A stretch of 64,000 nucleotides of DNA from Dryococelus australis. Lineage: Eukaryota; Arthropoda; Insecta; Phasmatodea; Phasmatidae. The stretch spans positions 44,688,556 through 44,752,555 of the forward strand of contig CM057006.1 of NCBI GenBank assembly GCA_029891345.1, given 5' to 3'. The notes beneath the pieces are model-generated. The model saw only the letters and a list, made by a program, of their open reading frames with translations. It was not told the origin of the DNA and made no database searches. Shown in pieces: positions 10,618 to 22,650 of this stretch. Each line of letters starts with the position of its first letter. Position 1 is the first letter of the stretch. The translations under genes were made by a program, and so were the position numbers.

Positions 10618-11560
10618 TGAGAATTCTAAAAAAAAAAAGAAACAAAGAATCAAGTCGATTTACGATTTAAAAAAACCGTGTACGTAAATAACTTGTGTCA
10701 ATTAAGAATGAAAGAATGTATTTTAACGAAACGGTCCATGGTCATTGCTTACGTGTCATGTAGGAACATCCTCGATGTATGGAAAGAAGGAAAGAATAAT
10801 AAAATTAAATTTATTGCATTTAATAGATTGTCTTATTTCTAAAAGAAAGCTTAATGTTTTTATTTTCCTTTGATTATTTGTAAAGAGATACGTTTGAATT
10901 TTAGTATGTAATAATTATTTGTATTTTAATTTTTATAGTATCATATTTTGTTTTATATTATTGGAAAATACTGTGCAGAAAGTACTTACAATAAAGGCGA
11001 TACTACACGATACCAGATTCCGTAAAAACTTGTGCAATGTGCGCTATAGCGGCCGGTATAACGGGTTAGTGTGGCACCAATCATGGCATTTCCCACCTTG
11101 TACGGCCAGATTTCGTACCAGGTCTGGTAATAGGACACGTCCTATTTTTCGTTGCAGGTTCCATTCCTGGTTTCGTACCTGGCCAATCACATCGCAGTTT
11201 CAGAGCGTAGGGCGCTCCCCGTGGCTACTACTTGAAACGAGTTGATGAAGAAACCGAAAAGGACGCCTCCATCTTGATTATACATCCGTAAGGTTGAAAC
11301 TCTTTCAAATAGATTTAAAATGCGACAACGACGAATAATTTTGGTGATGACAATTTTAATTACTGTTTAAAACCGTTCTAAATGCTTGAAACATTGCCTA
11401 ATGTCGCGGACGCAGCTTGGCAGCGAAGTGCGCCAAGTCGAGCTGAGCAGAGCGGCGACCCAGTTGCAGTAAACTGTATTTAGGCGATGTGAGTAAACAC
11501 AGGGGGGGGGGGGATTAAACGGAGGCCGGGCACCCGGGAATTTGAGTGGGCCGACGATGA
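10618..11560. other. No gene recognised
   Basis: AT-rich to about 11000. A moderately GC-rich patch at 11000-11280 and a CAG/CGA-rich patch at 11400-11480 follow, then a G12 run near 11503. No supported coding or repeat family. Confidence 0.4.
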
Positions 11561-12242
11561 CAGCCGATGGTTACAGAGATTGGCTGCTGCGAGGTAGCAC
11601 AGCACTAAGTTAAGATATATGTCCCCGAGAACATGCTATTGTAAGTCAATTAGGTTAGTTAGTCTTAATCCGATCACCTTCCTCTCTACAGGTTTTGCCG
11701 TCTCTTCCAGAACGCGCAAGAACCAGTGGGTGTCGGCTCGCTGACATCCACTGGCAACTCACTTCCATCTCTTTTAGTTTCACGTTTACTGGGAAACCGA
11801 AGGGAGTGGCCCTATAGCGCCCCTTTCCTCACCGGGGAGGAGCTTGCGCGCACCACCCTGCCTGAAGCCAGCATCACTTGAAGATTCCTAACTGCAGCAC
11901 CCTCTCTCTGCTAGTCTTTCATTTCTGCTAATAAAGCACGAGTTCCATACTCCGTCTCCCGTAGCATTCCTGTTTAGTGCATGAATAATTTTGAATTATT
12001 TCCTGCCGACTGGGTTTTTACGTTGTCTATGCCGGTTTTCCTCAATCTCGTCCAGTTATATAGCTTAATTATAGGTACACTTAGGGAGGTAGCCATGACC
12101 CAAATGGTGGCCATGGCTGCCCAATCCCTCTCTGCCGCTATGCATGTCTCATTGCATAACTTCCTTTCCTTATAGGCGTAAGGGGTTAGCCCTGAGACGC
12201 ATTAAGCTCCCGCCTTACCACCGGGCTTCCACTTAACACTTA
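11561..12242 (+). repeat. ~690 bp dispersed repeat, copy 1
   Basis: Aligns over its whole length, with many substitutions, to the reverse complement of 23322-24026. Shared landmarks: ACAGAGATTGGCTGCTG, CTCTCTACAGG, GGGTTTTTACG, GGTACACTTAGGGAG, CTGCCCAATCCCTCTCTGCC and GCCCTGAGACGCA. It contains AATAAAG (11931), so it could be an LTR or the terminal region of a retroelement. No coding. Confidence 0.7.
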
Positions 12243-12626
12243 AGGTAGTTAGAAAAAAAGAGAAAAAATCATGCAGCCTCGCTAGAATACTCACATATAA
12301 TGGTCATTCTTTCCTACAGGATTACACCTTCAGTGCTCAGGAAAATAAATTTCAATTTCAACTCCTCCCCCCCCCCCCCCCTTAAACGAAAAAAAAAAAA
12401 TCCCCCTAGTTTTCAGAGGGAGATCAATATGGCACAAACTTTAACATCAAAATTAATTAATGATAGGGATGCAATAATAAAATTAATTTGAATTTCAAAT
12501 TTACTTTACTCATATTTCCTCCCGATAATAAATTAAAGTACCTTCAACACTAAAACAGAATAAAATGTGTGTCATAAGTAAATGTAAATATTTATATTAT
12601 ATCATATCATTGACTAAGCGCCATCA

Positions 12627-12628
<2 letters not shown>
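12243..12628. other. No gene; poly-C and poly-A runs
   Basis: Contains C14 followed shortly by A10 near 12367-12400 and otherwise AT-rich sequence. Confidence 0.4.

Positions 12629-12709
<81 letters not shown>
12629..12709. repeat. (AC)n(AT)n microsatellite
   Basis: About 17 AC units pass directly into about 23 AT units. Confidence 0.95.
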
Positions 12710-12710
<1 letters not shown>

Positions 12711-12711
<1 letters not shown>

Positions 12712-12783
12712 AAAAAGTGATTTTTTTAAATTAATACGTATTATATATAAAATATGTATTAATTTAAAAAAATTCACTTTTTC
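12711..12783. other. ~30-bp stem hairpin beside the microsatellite
   Basis: GAAAAAGTGATTTTTTTAAA and the bases after it (12711-12740) pair with 12752-12783 almost perfectly around a short AT loop. It may be the tip of a small palindromic element. Confidence 0.7.
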
Positions 12784-13020
12784 TTTTTACTTTTTCTCCT
12801 ACACTACACATTGAAAGAATGAAACGTATCCCGTGGGCAGCTCCGGGAGACTAGGGACTCACGGATACAAAAAATGTGAGTTTAATTAGCACACTTGCAA
12901 ACAAGAGACCAACATATTAGACTGACATCACGATACTTAACATTGACTCCAGCCGGGAGACTGGAGGGGAGCTTCACTCCTCCGCCGAATACAACTACAC
13001 GTAACTTTACTTAGAAATAG

Positions 13021-14548
13021 GCAACAGATTAAACAGCCTAAACACGGGTCCGGCGCCCAAGAAAACACAGTTACACGGCGCCCCGCCTCCTCACCCAATT
13101 ATTTGAGTATGTGTCGGTGTACAATTGTCTTTACAACCACCCTGTATGAGATTCTACGCTCTCGGTCTCACGAGGCAACAAATTAAACAGCCTAAACACG
13201 GGTCCGGCGCCCAAGAAAACAGTTACACGGCGCCCCGCTTCCTTACCCAATTATTTGAGTATGTGTCGGTGTACAATTGTCTTTACAACCACCCTGTATG
13301 GGAGTCTAGGCTCTCGGTCTCACGAGGCAACAAATTAAACAGCCTAAACACGGGTCCGGCGCCCAAGAAAACAGTTACACGGCGCCCCGCTTCCTTACCC
13401 AATTATTTGAGTATGTGTCGGGGTACAATTTTCTTAACAACCACTCTGTATGGTAATCTAGGCTCTCGGTCTCACGAGGCAACAAATTAAACAGCCTAAA
13501 CACGGGTCCGGCGCCCAAGAAAACAGTTACACGGCGCCCCGCCTCCTTACCCAATTATTTGAGTATGTGTCGGGGTACAATTTTCTTAACAACCACTCTG
13601 TATGGTAATCTAGGCTCTCGGTCTCACGAGGCAACAAATTAAACAGCCTAAACACGGGTCCGGCGCCCAAGAAAACACAGTTACACGGCGCCCCGCTTCC
13701 TTACCCAATTATTTGAGTATGTGTCGGTGTACAATTGTCTTTACAACCACCCTGTATGGGAGTCTAGGCTCTCGGTCTCACGAGGCAACAAATTAAACAG
13801 CCTAAACACTGGTCCGGCGCCCAAGAAAACAGTTACACGGCGCCCCGCTTCCTTACCCAATTATTTGAGTATGTGTCGGGGTACAATTTTCTTAACAACC
13901 ACTCTGTATGGTAATCTAGGCTCTCGGTCTCACGAGGCAACAAATTAAACAGCCTAAACACGGGTCCGGCGCCCAAGAAAACAGTTACACGGCGCCCCGC
14001 TTCCTTACCCAATTATTTGAGTATGTGTCGGGGTACAATTTTCTTAACAACCACTCTGTATGGTAATCTAGGCTCTCGGTCTCACGAGGCAACAAATTAA
14101 ACAGCCTAAACACGGGTCCGGCGCCCAAGAAAACACAGTTACACGGCGCCCCGCCTCCTTACCCAATTATTTGAGTATGTGTCGGGGTATAATTGTCTTT
14201 ACAACCACCCTGTATGTGAGTCTACGCTCTCGGTCTCACGAGGCAACAAATTAAACAGCCTAAACACGGGTCCGGCGCCCAAGAAAACACAGTTACACGG
14301 CGCCCCGCCTCCTTACCCAATTATTTGAGTATGTGTCGGGGTACAATTTTCTTAACCACTCTGTATGGTAGTGTAGGCTCTCGGTCTCACGAGGCAACAA
14401 ATTAAACAGCCTAAACACGGGTCCGGCGCCCAAGAAAACAGTTACACGGCGCCCCGCCTCCTTACCCAATTATTTGAGTATGTGTCGGTGTACAATTGTC
14501 TTTACAACCAACCTGTATGGGAGTCTAGGCTCTCGGTCTCACGAGGCA
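13021..14548 (+). repeat. Satellite array, ten ~152-bp units with higher-order pattern
   Basis: Unit starts (GCAACA) fall at 13021, 13175, 13327, 13479, 13631, 13785, 13937, 14089, 14243 and 14394, so units are 151-154 bp. Two variants alternate: type A (GGTGTACAATTGTCTTTACA) and type B (GGGGTACAATTTTCTTAACA), in the order A A B B A B B A B A. A CA insertion (ACACAG for ACAG) marks the 154-bp units. Open frames here are by-products of the repetition. A partial unit lies just upstream of 13021. Confidence 0.95.
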
Positions 14549-15418
14549 CAGGCCATTCGCTGATGCATGAGGGTGAACACCCCCCGCCCCCCAAACCTGG
14601 CCAGAAGACATCGCTACGCCGCGCCGAGGTGCTGCTGGTCTGCGGGAGCCCAGGTCGATCGCTATTCGAGTTGTGTCTACAATACTACAGTGGTAAGCAT
14701 AACCATATATTTAATAAATATACTACTGTAACTAACATAATAATGTAAACCAAATCAATTCGGCGTTAGGCGGGTTCGTCTGATAGTTAGGCCGAGCTAA
14801 AGGCTGTCTTCGATTTCGGTGCAGTGTGTCCTTGATCACTTACCCATGATCCATTCCCCTTTTCATGAGCCCTTATTCTCTTCCATAGAAATATTCGTTA
14901 GTGAATTCGGACGCTTGTGTTCGTTTCCACTTCGAGTCTTATTATGTAGAATTTCGCTCTATGCGAGTTTCATTTGTCTTTGTGACGTTTGCAAGTGTTT
15001 TCTGCGGCCGTGCAGAGTTGTAAACACAAAACAAACACAGACAAGTGAAATATTTCGAACGATTGGGAATCGAAAACTATCTAGGACTCGAGAAGGGCAA
15101 GTTGCCCGTGCCCTTAGCTGAAGGGGACATTGTAGGGTTCATAGTGCGCCCTTGCTGCGAATTCGGACAGCGGCAATGTGACATCACATCCGGGATGCAC
15201 TTTTCAAGGGCAAGAAGCCAGATGTGGGCCCTCAGCTGGCGAATTCGAACACAGCCCATGTCAGAAAGAAGCTAATAGTTCACATTACAATAGTTTACGA
15301 CACTATAATTATATTTGTGTATTAATTGTGACAAATAAACTAATGTGATTTTTGTAGAGTATCTGAGCTATTCTTATTTATGATACTGAGTTACGTTTCC
15401 CATATCTTGTACGGTTTC
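14549..15418. other. No gene recognised; one weak coding-like frame
   Basis: A plus frame at 15045-15275 has fairly coding-like composition (KGKLPVPLAEGDIVGFIVR) but no recognised domain. The rest is mixed sequence. Confidence 0.3.
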
Positions 15419-15490
15419 AGCCAGGCGCGGATACAAAAAGGGGGGGAGTGGTCAGGGGGTCGTGACCCCCCCCCCCCCCCCCCAAAAAAA
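15419..15490 (+). mobile_element. Truncated hAT-like element end with G/C runs
   Basis: CAGCCAGGCGCGGATACAAA is followed by G7 and then C19 and A9. Ends like this (CAGGCGCGGAT then G-run) are typical of some hAT-type elements. No partner end was found. Confidence 0.3.
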
Positions 15491-16671
15491 AACCTTAGAC
15501 GATCTTTTTTTGTCGCGGAAAAACGTTTGTGAATTTACCATAAAGTTGATCGCATTTTTAACGTTTCTTGAACAGTTATTAGTAATGCAGCATAAACTAT
15601 ATTTATTTGAGAGCATTCGCTTAATATTTTATCACTTTTGTTTATTAACATGACAGCAGTGAATACCACCAGCGCATGGCGGAAGAATGAACAACTACAC
15701 TACGTGACGCACAATATTGATACTATTTATAAAATACTCTTTGCTCGTTCCCGCGCAGGCGTGATGAATGCGGTAACACACACTTGCAACTAACTCGCAC
15801 ATTTGCATGGCACATCCGAGTAAGTCGCAACTAGGGATGAGCTAAGCAGTTACTTTTCGTAATCATTGTAGCTACAGCAGTTACAAAACATTAACTAGTT
15901 ATTTAAACGGGTACTTTTTAACTGTTTAATTTGGTACGTGCACATCAAAGGTTGGTTTATCAATTACAAATAAAATAATTATTAACTTTTAAATTTGCTA
16001 TATATTTTCCAAAGACACAAAACTTAAATGTTTCAGGTTGTATAGTTGAAAACTAAACAATGTAGTTTTGCAACGACTATTTCTAGGTTGTTGGTGTAAA
16101 GTGTTTTATTGATACAAAAGTAATGCTAATAAAGTTTACCTAGTAACTGTATTAAAACGATGCATCGCACTAAAATGACAATCACATTATTTACAGTTTG
16201 TGTTTGTGATACATCTAGAAACGACACATAACTTTTCACTTCGTGTTCTCCTAAATAGCCCATTAACCCAATAACATACTGTTGTGCCTTTAGCTTTAAA
16301 AGTTTGCCTACATAACTAATTCTAGGATTTTTTTAAGTTCGAAGCCTATTTGCAAAGAATAGTATAAGACGACTTGAATTTGTCCCGTCTATGTATTTTA
16401 TATCAAAATGTAATTGTATCAGATGTTTATTTACATTTTTGCATAGTTAGTTTGAATAAATGGCTTCGCAGAACACATTGGCTGCCCCGATCACATTGGG
16501 GCCACCAATCATAAGGGGCCCCCAAACGAGGAAGGGCACAGGGCTCCGGGCTTGATATAGGTACCTTTGTAAAATTGTTCACTGAAACAAATTATGTCTT
16601 TAAAAAATATTACAATTTTTGACAGCTATATATTCAATGTTTAGGTTCAAAACTGATCAAATAGCACCAAC
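15491..16671. other. AT-rich, no gene recognised
   Basis: No open frame or repeat supported. A GC-rich island at 16480-16560 (GGGGCCACC, AAGGGGCCCCC) is the only departure. Confidence 0.4.
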
Positions 16672-16862
16672 TTGCAATCCCCGGCTAGTACACTCCGGAT
16701 TTTCGCAAGTGGGACTCGTGCCGGACGATGCCGTTGGTCGGGCGGGTTTTCTCCGGGAATTCCTCCCCCCCCCCCCCCGGCGCTGCTCCATGCTCACCTC
16801 GCTTTGCCCACATCGGCTCTCAAGACCTCGCTATTGGGAGCCGCCCAAATCTCTTCACTCGT
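16672..16862 (+). mobile_element. SINE family 1, 5'-truncated copy
   Basis: Begins within the B box (CAATCCCCGG) and keeps the family body (TTTTCGCAAGTGGGACTCGT, CATCGGCTCTCAAGACCTCG). A C15 run interrupts it near 16767. Confidence 0.8.
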
Positions 16863-16957
16863 GCAAACAAAGCTTAACCAGGTCTAGAAAATTACACCGA
16901 AGGGACACCGTACATCATTCGTGCGCGCTTATTGCAATAATATTTTACATAAGTAAA

Positions 16958-17380
16958 AAGGATGTTCACGATAAAGTAGCACTTTAGAAATGTACCTTAG
17001 AAAAAGTCACTGCCCCTGCATGCATATATTTTAATGGGCGCACTGAGTGACATTCGCCCAGTAAAGTTGGTAACGATGGAGAGGAAAATAGTTCCATGTA
17101 TTAACGTCGAATAAAAAGTGTTAGGTAACCATCTGTGATAACGTAAATCATTTCACTTGCTTTCTGTTATTGTTTAATGCATCGACGTGTAAAAATGAGC
17201 AGATTTGTACAATATTTACTTTTCTAATAATTTCGCAGTTTCACTTGACCGGCGCATGAATAAAGTGACGAGGTCCACGGCAATGTTAATTTCACATAAG
17301 GCGGGAGAACACACAGCGTGCATACAAGTAGATCTTAAGCAGGACTTTCAAAAGTGCTCATTTTACTGTGAACAGCCTAT
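16958..17380 (+). mobile_element. GTTCACGG-family MITE (~420 bp)
   Basis: Left end GATGTTCACGATAAAGT. The right end, CAAAAGTGCTCATTTTACTG then GTGAACAGCCTA, is its imperfect inverted copy. The interior shares GTTTCACTTGACCG, GAATAAAGTGA and GTAGATCTTAAGCAG with the other copies. No coding. Confidence 0.85.
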
Positions 17381-17460
17381 ACTTTTTTTTTTTTTTTTTT
17401 TTTTTTACTGGACATTACCAACACACCTTTTTTCTCCTTGTTTTTATTCGTATTAATTGT

Positions 17461-17768
17461 AAGCTAAATACAGTGAGAAGGAACCGTATGCAAGGGTGCA
17501 CGTATAAAAATCCCTGGATTCCGACAAGGCCTGAGTGTCCTGCAATGGGGTGTGAAGTGTTTGTGGAAGTGAGTCTTTCTGGCGTGTCGGCTCCCGCAGA
17601 GATACGCTTCAATCTAGGCGACATGCTTTCGGCCCACGGCCGTTGTCCCGGCACTACCCTCAAGGCCAGGCACCCCGCGTCCAATTAATTGGCTCCGGGC
17701 GACCACTCGACACGACGGACATGCAGTGTCGCGGCAGGGGGCAACGATCCAAGCGGGCCATTGACTAA
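17461..17768. other. GC-rich patch, unidentified
   Basis: An open frame runs to 17688 with coding-like stretches (GCEVFVEVSLSGVSAPAEIR) but no recognised domain or splice logic. Confidence 0.25.
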
Positions 17769-18319
17769 TGCCCGGTTGCACCGTCGTGGTTAGAAACTCG
17801 ATCAGGGATCGGATCTAAGAAAACTGTTGCACCATTCGAGTTCAGAGCTGGACTGGAGATCGAGATGGAAGTTCATTTTGAACCGCCGAAATTGGCGGTT
17901 TCGAAATCTCGATGCGAGATCAGCAGCCATCGTCGACAAATGCAGTTTGAAAATATACGCCAACAGATAGAACTACGTTCTATTGTTTTCTTGAAAAATT
18001 AAAACAACATTATACGTACTTGAATATTATTCAGTAAAATTCGTACAACAATAATTCGCTTAAGACAGATATAGTTCTATCTTTAGTGAAAAATACGCCT
18101 ACTTCAATTGCGTCATATATTATGAACCAATAGCAAAATTGGTCTCGTACTTAATCTCGATCTCTCACTTTGGAACCAAGAGCGACGAATCGGAGATCCA
18201 GAATTATGAAATTTCGTTGGTGCAACACGTTTACATTGGAACCAAGATCACATTGGATCCTGGTTCGGAACTGGGATCGTTCGATCTCGGATCGGGGAAG
18301 ATGTTGGTGCAACCGGGCA
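17769..18319 (+). mobile_element. TGCCCGGTTGCACC MITE, TAA target site
   Basis: Inverted ends TGCCCGGTTGCACC and TTGGTGCAACCGGGCA. TAA lies on both sides (17766-17768 and 18320-18322). The interior is rich in GATCTCGAT words. A 3-bp TAA duplication fits PIF/Harbinger-type insertion. A second copy is at 21700. Confidence 0.8.
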
Positions 18320-18322
18320 TAA

Positions 18323-18787
18323 GGCTTTGTCTCCATTTTGAAGAATACTCTCTCGAGAGAGAGCACTCTTTCGCACAACCTTTCGTCAAACAGCTGATGC
18401 CAAAAGGCGGGAAATTATGTTGAAAATAGCGGTTATTACTATTGTAAGTAATTTATGTGTGTTCAAAATAATTCACAAATAATTATAACACTACCAGAAC
18501 AATCATTAGTGCATAAAATACTATTGATTTTTGTTTTATATTTTACCGTAATGTAGCAGCAAAGTGACAAAATAAACAGATTTAGTCAGAAATCAGTATA
18601 TATATTTTTTATGAATACGTGTTGCGTATGTTGTTTTGCGGTTTAAAACAGTTGAAATCATACACTTACAGTTAAAATGAAATGTGTTTTTGGCCCAGAA
18701 AGCTACTATAACCTTATTCAAACACGGAAATAATGTAAACAAATATGGCGCCTGCGAGAGAGCGCCAGCGAGTATACAGTTTCGTGT

Positions 18788-18879
<92 letters not shown>

Positions 18880-19008
18880 TCTCGCTCTTTCGCGTTCTCT
18901 CCGGCGAATTGAGACGACCAAAGAGCGTTCTCCCTGACGTCATAATGACGTCGTCGCGAGAGCGAGAGCACGATAGAACGCGCTCTCTGGGCCAATTGAG
19001 ACACGGAC
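18323..19008 (+). mobile_element. GGCCGTGTCTCAATT MITE inserted next to the previous one
   Basis: Ends GGCTTTGTCTCCATTTT and CCAATTGAGACACGGAC are imperfect inverted copies, flanked by TAA at 18320-18322 and 19009-19011. The subterminal regions are rich in GAGAGAGCAC/CTCTCTC. A better-preserved sister copy is at 34505-35181. Confidence 0.8.
18789..18876. repeat. (CT)n(GT)n microsatellite within the MITE
   Basis: About 30 CT units, once broken by TT, switch to about 13 GT units. It has grown inside the CTCTCTC-rich arm; the sister copy at 35045 has only a short tract. Confidence 0.95.
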
Positions 19009-19270
19009 TAAGCTTGTCTCAGTTCTTGAAACCTGTGCTCAGGACACGGACTGCATTTTTATTTCATCACGCCGGCAATTTTTATGACTGCAGCATTGAC
19101 TACAGCTACGAAAATAATTATTTTTTAAAGTGAAATAATATGGTAGTTTCTTAGCGTGTATGTAATCAGTAGGGATAGGATGCCATCGCGGGCCATGGCA
19201 TTAGCTTGGACGACATCTGGAAGATTACACCGTCCCCTATAATTTATGTAATATTTTAAGTTTATTCCTG

Positions 19271-19500
19271 GGGTATCAGTGGTCAGACTAGCGAACTGGG
19301 TTCGATTCCCGTCGGGGTCGCTCCCAGATTCTCGCATTCGGGAATCGTGTCCGGACGATGCCGTTGGCCTGTGGGTTTTCTCGGGGATCTCCCGTTCTTT
19401 TCCTCCCTTGCATTCCGGCGCTGCTCCATACTAACCTCCACACCCTCATCGGCTCTCAAGACCTCGATGTGAAAAGCCGCCCAAATTTCTTCCACTTGCC
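19271..19500 (+). mobile_element. SINE family 1 copy with shortened head
   Basis: The B box is intact (GGTTCGATTCCC, from 19299) but the A-box side is compressed. The body carries GGACGATGCCGTTGG and TTTTCTCGGGGATCTCCCGT. Confidence 0.85.
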
Positions 19501-20851
19501 TCTCGTCCACTAAGGTTTCAGTAATTTGCGCATTCATTTATGTACGCAACCCGCAACATCGCTCGTATCTAACGAGAATAATTGATATTTCATTTGATTG
19601 CGATTTTTTGATTCAAATAAACAAATACAATACATTTCGTACTGTTTATTTCAGTTTTCCACGAGAATTTATGTTAATAAAAAAAATGCAGTTATGTAGA
19701 GAACGGTTCAGCTTTAAATTCATAAACATACTCAACACTCTCTAATCTCACGGAAGGAATATTTTATAAGAATTTATTTAAAAGTTTTTCAATTCAATAA
19801 ATAATGTACAAGCATAGTACTAACGTAAGAACCTCATTGTCTCGCATGTGCTATCTAATCAATATTTTTACTTGTTTTCGACGATATATGACGTATTATA
19901 GCAGATTCCTTCCGTACATATCTGTGTCTTGTGAATCTACATAGTTATTCATCCATCCATCCATTAGTCTAGTCTTTCTCTCTTACCTTTTTCTATATTC
20001 ACCCCTGTTCCATCGTAGCATTTTTATATTCATAAAACATTATACAGTGGGTTTTTATCAACACATTTCATATTACGTAGGTACTACAAAATATGCCATT
20101 GTCTTAACAAACTACTCATAAAAAATACGGTAAGAGGAGACAAAACACCAAAATGAGAGCAAACTTGAAATAGTAGATAATATTCTAGGCAACTCGATGA
20201 TGATGATCTGTTTGGGACTATTCTTGGTCCTGGCCTTCGTAGTTGTTCTTGTATTCCCTGCTGTATAGCTGGATTGCATATTTTTAATGGATTAGCATTT
20301 TTGAGGTATTTCACAGTGTCATTTGACCGATGCATGGCTACTGTTCAATAAGCGCCCCTATTGTGAAAGCATAAATAATGAACAATACGGATTATATTAG
20401 TAGGGCTACCGAAAGTATTGAGTTTCAGCAGTTTTTGAATATTAAATACAATACTCAAGGACCTGCAAAATTCTACGTTATAATGGAGACGCAGGCTAAA
20501 CTCCAATCTTTACATGCTCGTTTGTCTTCTGCCATCGGTCGACGACTTACGTGGCATGTCTCGAGGACATAGTAGAGGCTCGGAAGTTGAGCAACCGATT
20601 TCCGGTAAAGCGGCCACACAGGTAAATGACACCGTATAGTTGACGTTAGCCATGTAATCACGAATTGGGCTCAAATAAGTATAGGCCAGTGAAGTATAGA
20701 ATGTTGCCGAATGATAACGCGAATTTTTCGGAACTCTTACAACAAAACGCTCTTTTTTTTAAATCGGGAAACATTTTGTCAGTTGACAAATTAGCCTATC
20801 TGTATGGCATTGACGAAGAATAACCCAGGCTACAGTATCCAGAAAACTCGC
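19501..20851. other. AT-rich, no gene recognised
   Basis: Contains a short (ATCC)n tract near 19950. A 64-codon frame at 20378-20572 shows no recognised motif. Confidence 0.4.
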
Positions 20852-21274
20852 GTTCGCGATAATGTGAGCACTTTAGAAATGAACCTTAGAAAAAAGTCAC
20901 TGCCCCTACCTGCATATATTTTAACTGGCGCACTGAGTGACATGCGCCCAGTTGGTAACGATGGATGGGAAATAGTTCCGTAGCTTAACGTCGAATAAAA
21001 AGTGTTGGCTAACCATTTCTGTTATCTTAAATTATTTATTTCGCTTTCCGTTTTTTTTTTAATGAATCGAAGATTAAAAATTAGCAGGTTTTATTTGTAA
21101 TATATTTACTTTTGTGATATTTTCACGGTTTCACTTGACCGACGAATGAATAAAGTTATAAGTCATATGGCAATGTTAATCTTACATAAGGCGGAAGAAT
21201 ACACAACGTACATGCAAGTAGATCTTAAGCAGTGCTTTCAAACGTGCGTGCTCATTTTACCGTGAATAACCTAT
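20852..21274 (+). mobile_element. GTTCACGG-family MITE
   Basis: Left end GTTCGCGATAATGTGAGCAC, right end GTGCTCATTTTACCGTGAAT. Interior collinear with the copy at 16958. Confidence 0.8.
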
Positions 21275-21349
21275 AAAAGAAGTCGTAAGGTAGGTGGTCG
21301 TACTCTACCACGCGTCTTACACCGATGGACCAAGTAACTTAAGTTGAGT

Positions 21350-21571
21350 TGATAGATTTGGGCTGTTCTCTTAACAACGATGTCTTGAGTGCCGACGAGG
21401 GTGAAACGAGGTGAGAATGGAGCAGCGCTGGAATGCTGGGGCGGGGGAAGCGGGAGATCCCCGAGGTCACTTGCGAAAATCCGGTAATGACCCGGTCGGG
21501 GGATTGAACCCGGTTCGCCTTGGTGGGAGGTGAGCAGTCTGACCGCTCAGCCACCGCGGCCTCGCGCCAAG
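21350..21571 (-). mobile_element. SINE family 1 copy
   Basis: Minus-strand head GGCCGCGGTGGCTGAGCGGT near 21571 with B box GGTTCAATCCCC. The middle of the body is deleted (TCGCAAGTGACC joins directly to TCGGGGATCTCCC). Confidence 0.85.
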
Positions 21572-21699
21572 TGACTGCGGAGCAACGCCCGCCCCACTGA
21601 GCTACATGCGCCCAACTGTGCTGATATTGCTGGTTATCGGGGCGTGAAATTGCAAACGACAAACGCAGCTGCTGCGCCAGTTCACTGGCAGCTCTCATA

Positions 21700-22277
21700 G
21701 GCCCGGTTGCCTCAACATCTTGCCCGGTTCGAGATCGAATGATCATAATTCCGAACCAGAATCCAATTTGATCTTGGTTCCAATGTAAAAAAGGTCGCAC
21801 CAACGAAATTTCATGATTCTGGAACTCCGATTCGTCGATCTCGGTTCCAATGTGAGAGATCCAGATTAAGTATGAGACAAATTTTGCTATTAGTTCGTAA
21901 TAAGTATGTGACGTCATGGAAGTAGGCGTATTTTTCACTATAGGTATAACTATATATGTGCGATGTTTTATCTGTTTTAATCGAATTATTGTTTTAAAAA
22001 TTTTACTGAATAATTTTCAAGTCCGTATAATGTTGTTTTAATTTTCCAAGAAAACAATCAAATGTAGTTCTATCTGTTGGCGTATTTTCAAACTACGTTT
22101 GTCGACGATCGCTGCTGATCTCGGTACGAGATTTCGAACCGCCATTTTCAGCGGTTTGAAATGAACTTCATCTCGATCTCAAGTCCAGCTCTGAACTCGA
22201 ATGGTGCAACAGTTTTCTGTGTCGATATGAGATCCAATCTCTGAACGAGTTTCGAACCGCGATGGTGCATCCGGGCA
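21700..22277 (-). mobile_element. TGCCCGGTTGCACC MITE, second copy
   Basis: Collinear with the reverse complement of 17769-18319, sharing AAATACGCC, ATCTGTTGGCGTATTTTC and AACCGCCATTTTCAGCGG. Ends GCCCGGTTGC and GCATCCGGGCA, with ATA on both sides. Confidence 0.8.
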
Positions 22278-22373
22278 ATAGACGTGCAGTCTTTGTTGTA
22301 TGTAGCTCGGTAGCAGCTCATTGCTCCCTGGTTTTAACTGGACTTCTTCAAGTAGCTATGCGTATTATAATAT

Positions 22374-22650
22374 AAAGGCTATTCACGATAAAGTGAGCAC
22401 TTTAGAAATGAACCTTAGAAAAAAGTCACTGTCCCTTCACGCATGCATTTTAATAGGCGCACTGAGTGACATTCGCCCAGTGGAGTTGGTAACGATGGAT
22501 GGAAAGTAGTTATATATGTTAACGTTGGATAAACAGTGTTAGGTAGCTATTTTTGATAGCTTAAAATTATTTATTTCGCTTTCTGTTTTTTTAATGTAAC
22601 GATGTGTAAAAATTTGCAAATTTGTAAAGTATTTCCTTTTTTTTCTAACT
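22374..22650 (+). mobile_element. GTTCACGG-family MITE, 3'-truncated
   Basis: Starts AGGCTATTCACGATAAAGTG and follows the family to about 22650, where similarity stops before the right half. Confidence 0.75.

Noticed and set aside
13045-13085. GGCGCCCAA in the satellite, like a tRNA-Lys primer-binding site
   Set aside because: Only nine bases match, it occurs in every satellite unit, and no LTR adjoins it.
13125-13948. Open frames with repeated peptide in the satellite
   Set aside because: They recur because the DNA unit repeats. The unit length is not a multiple of three and no start or signal is conserved.
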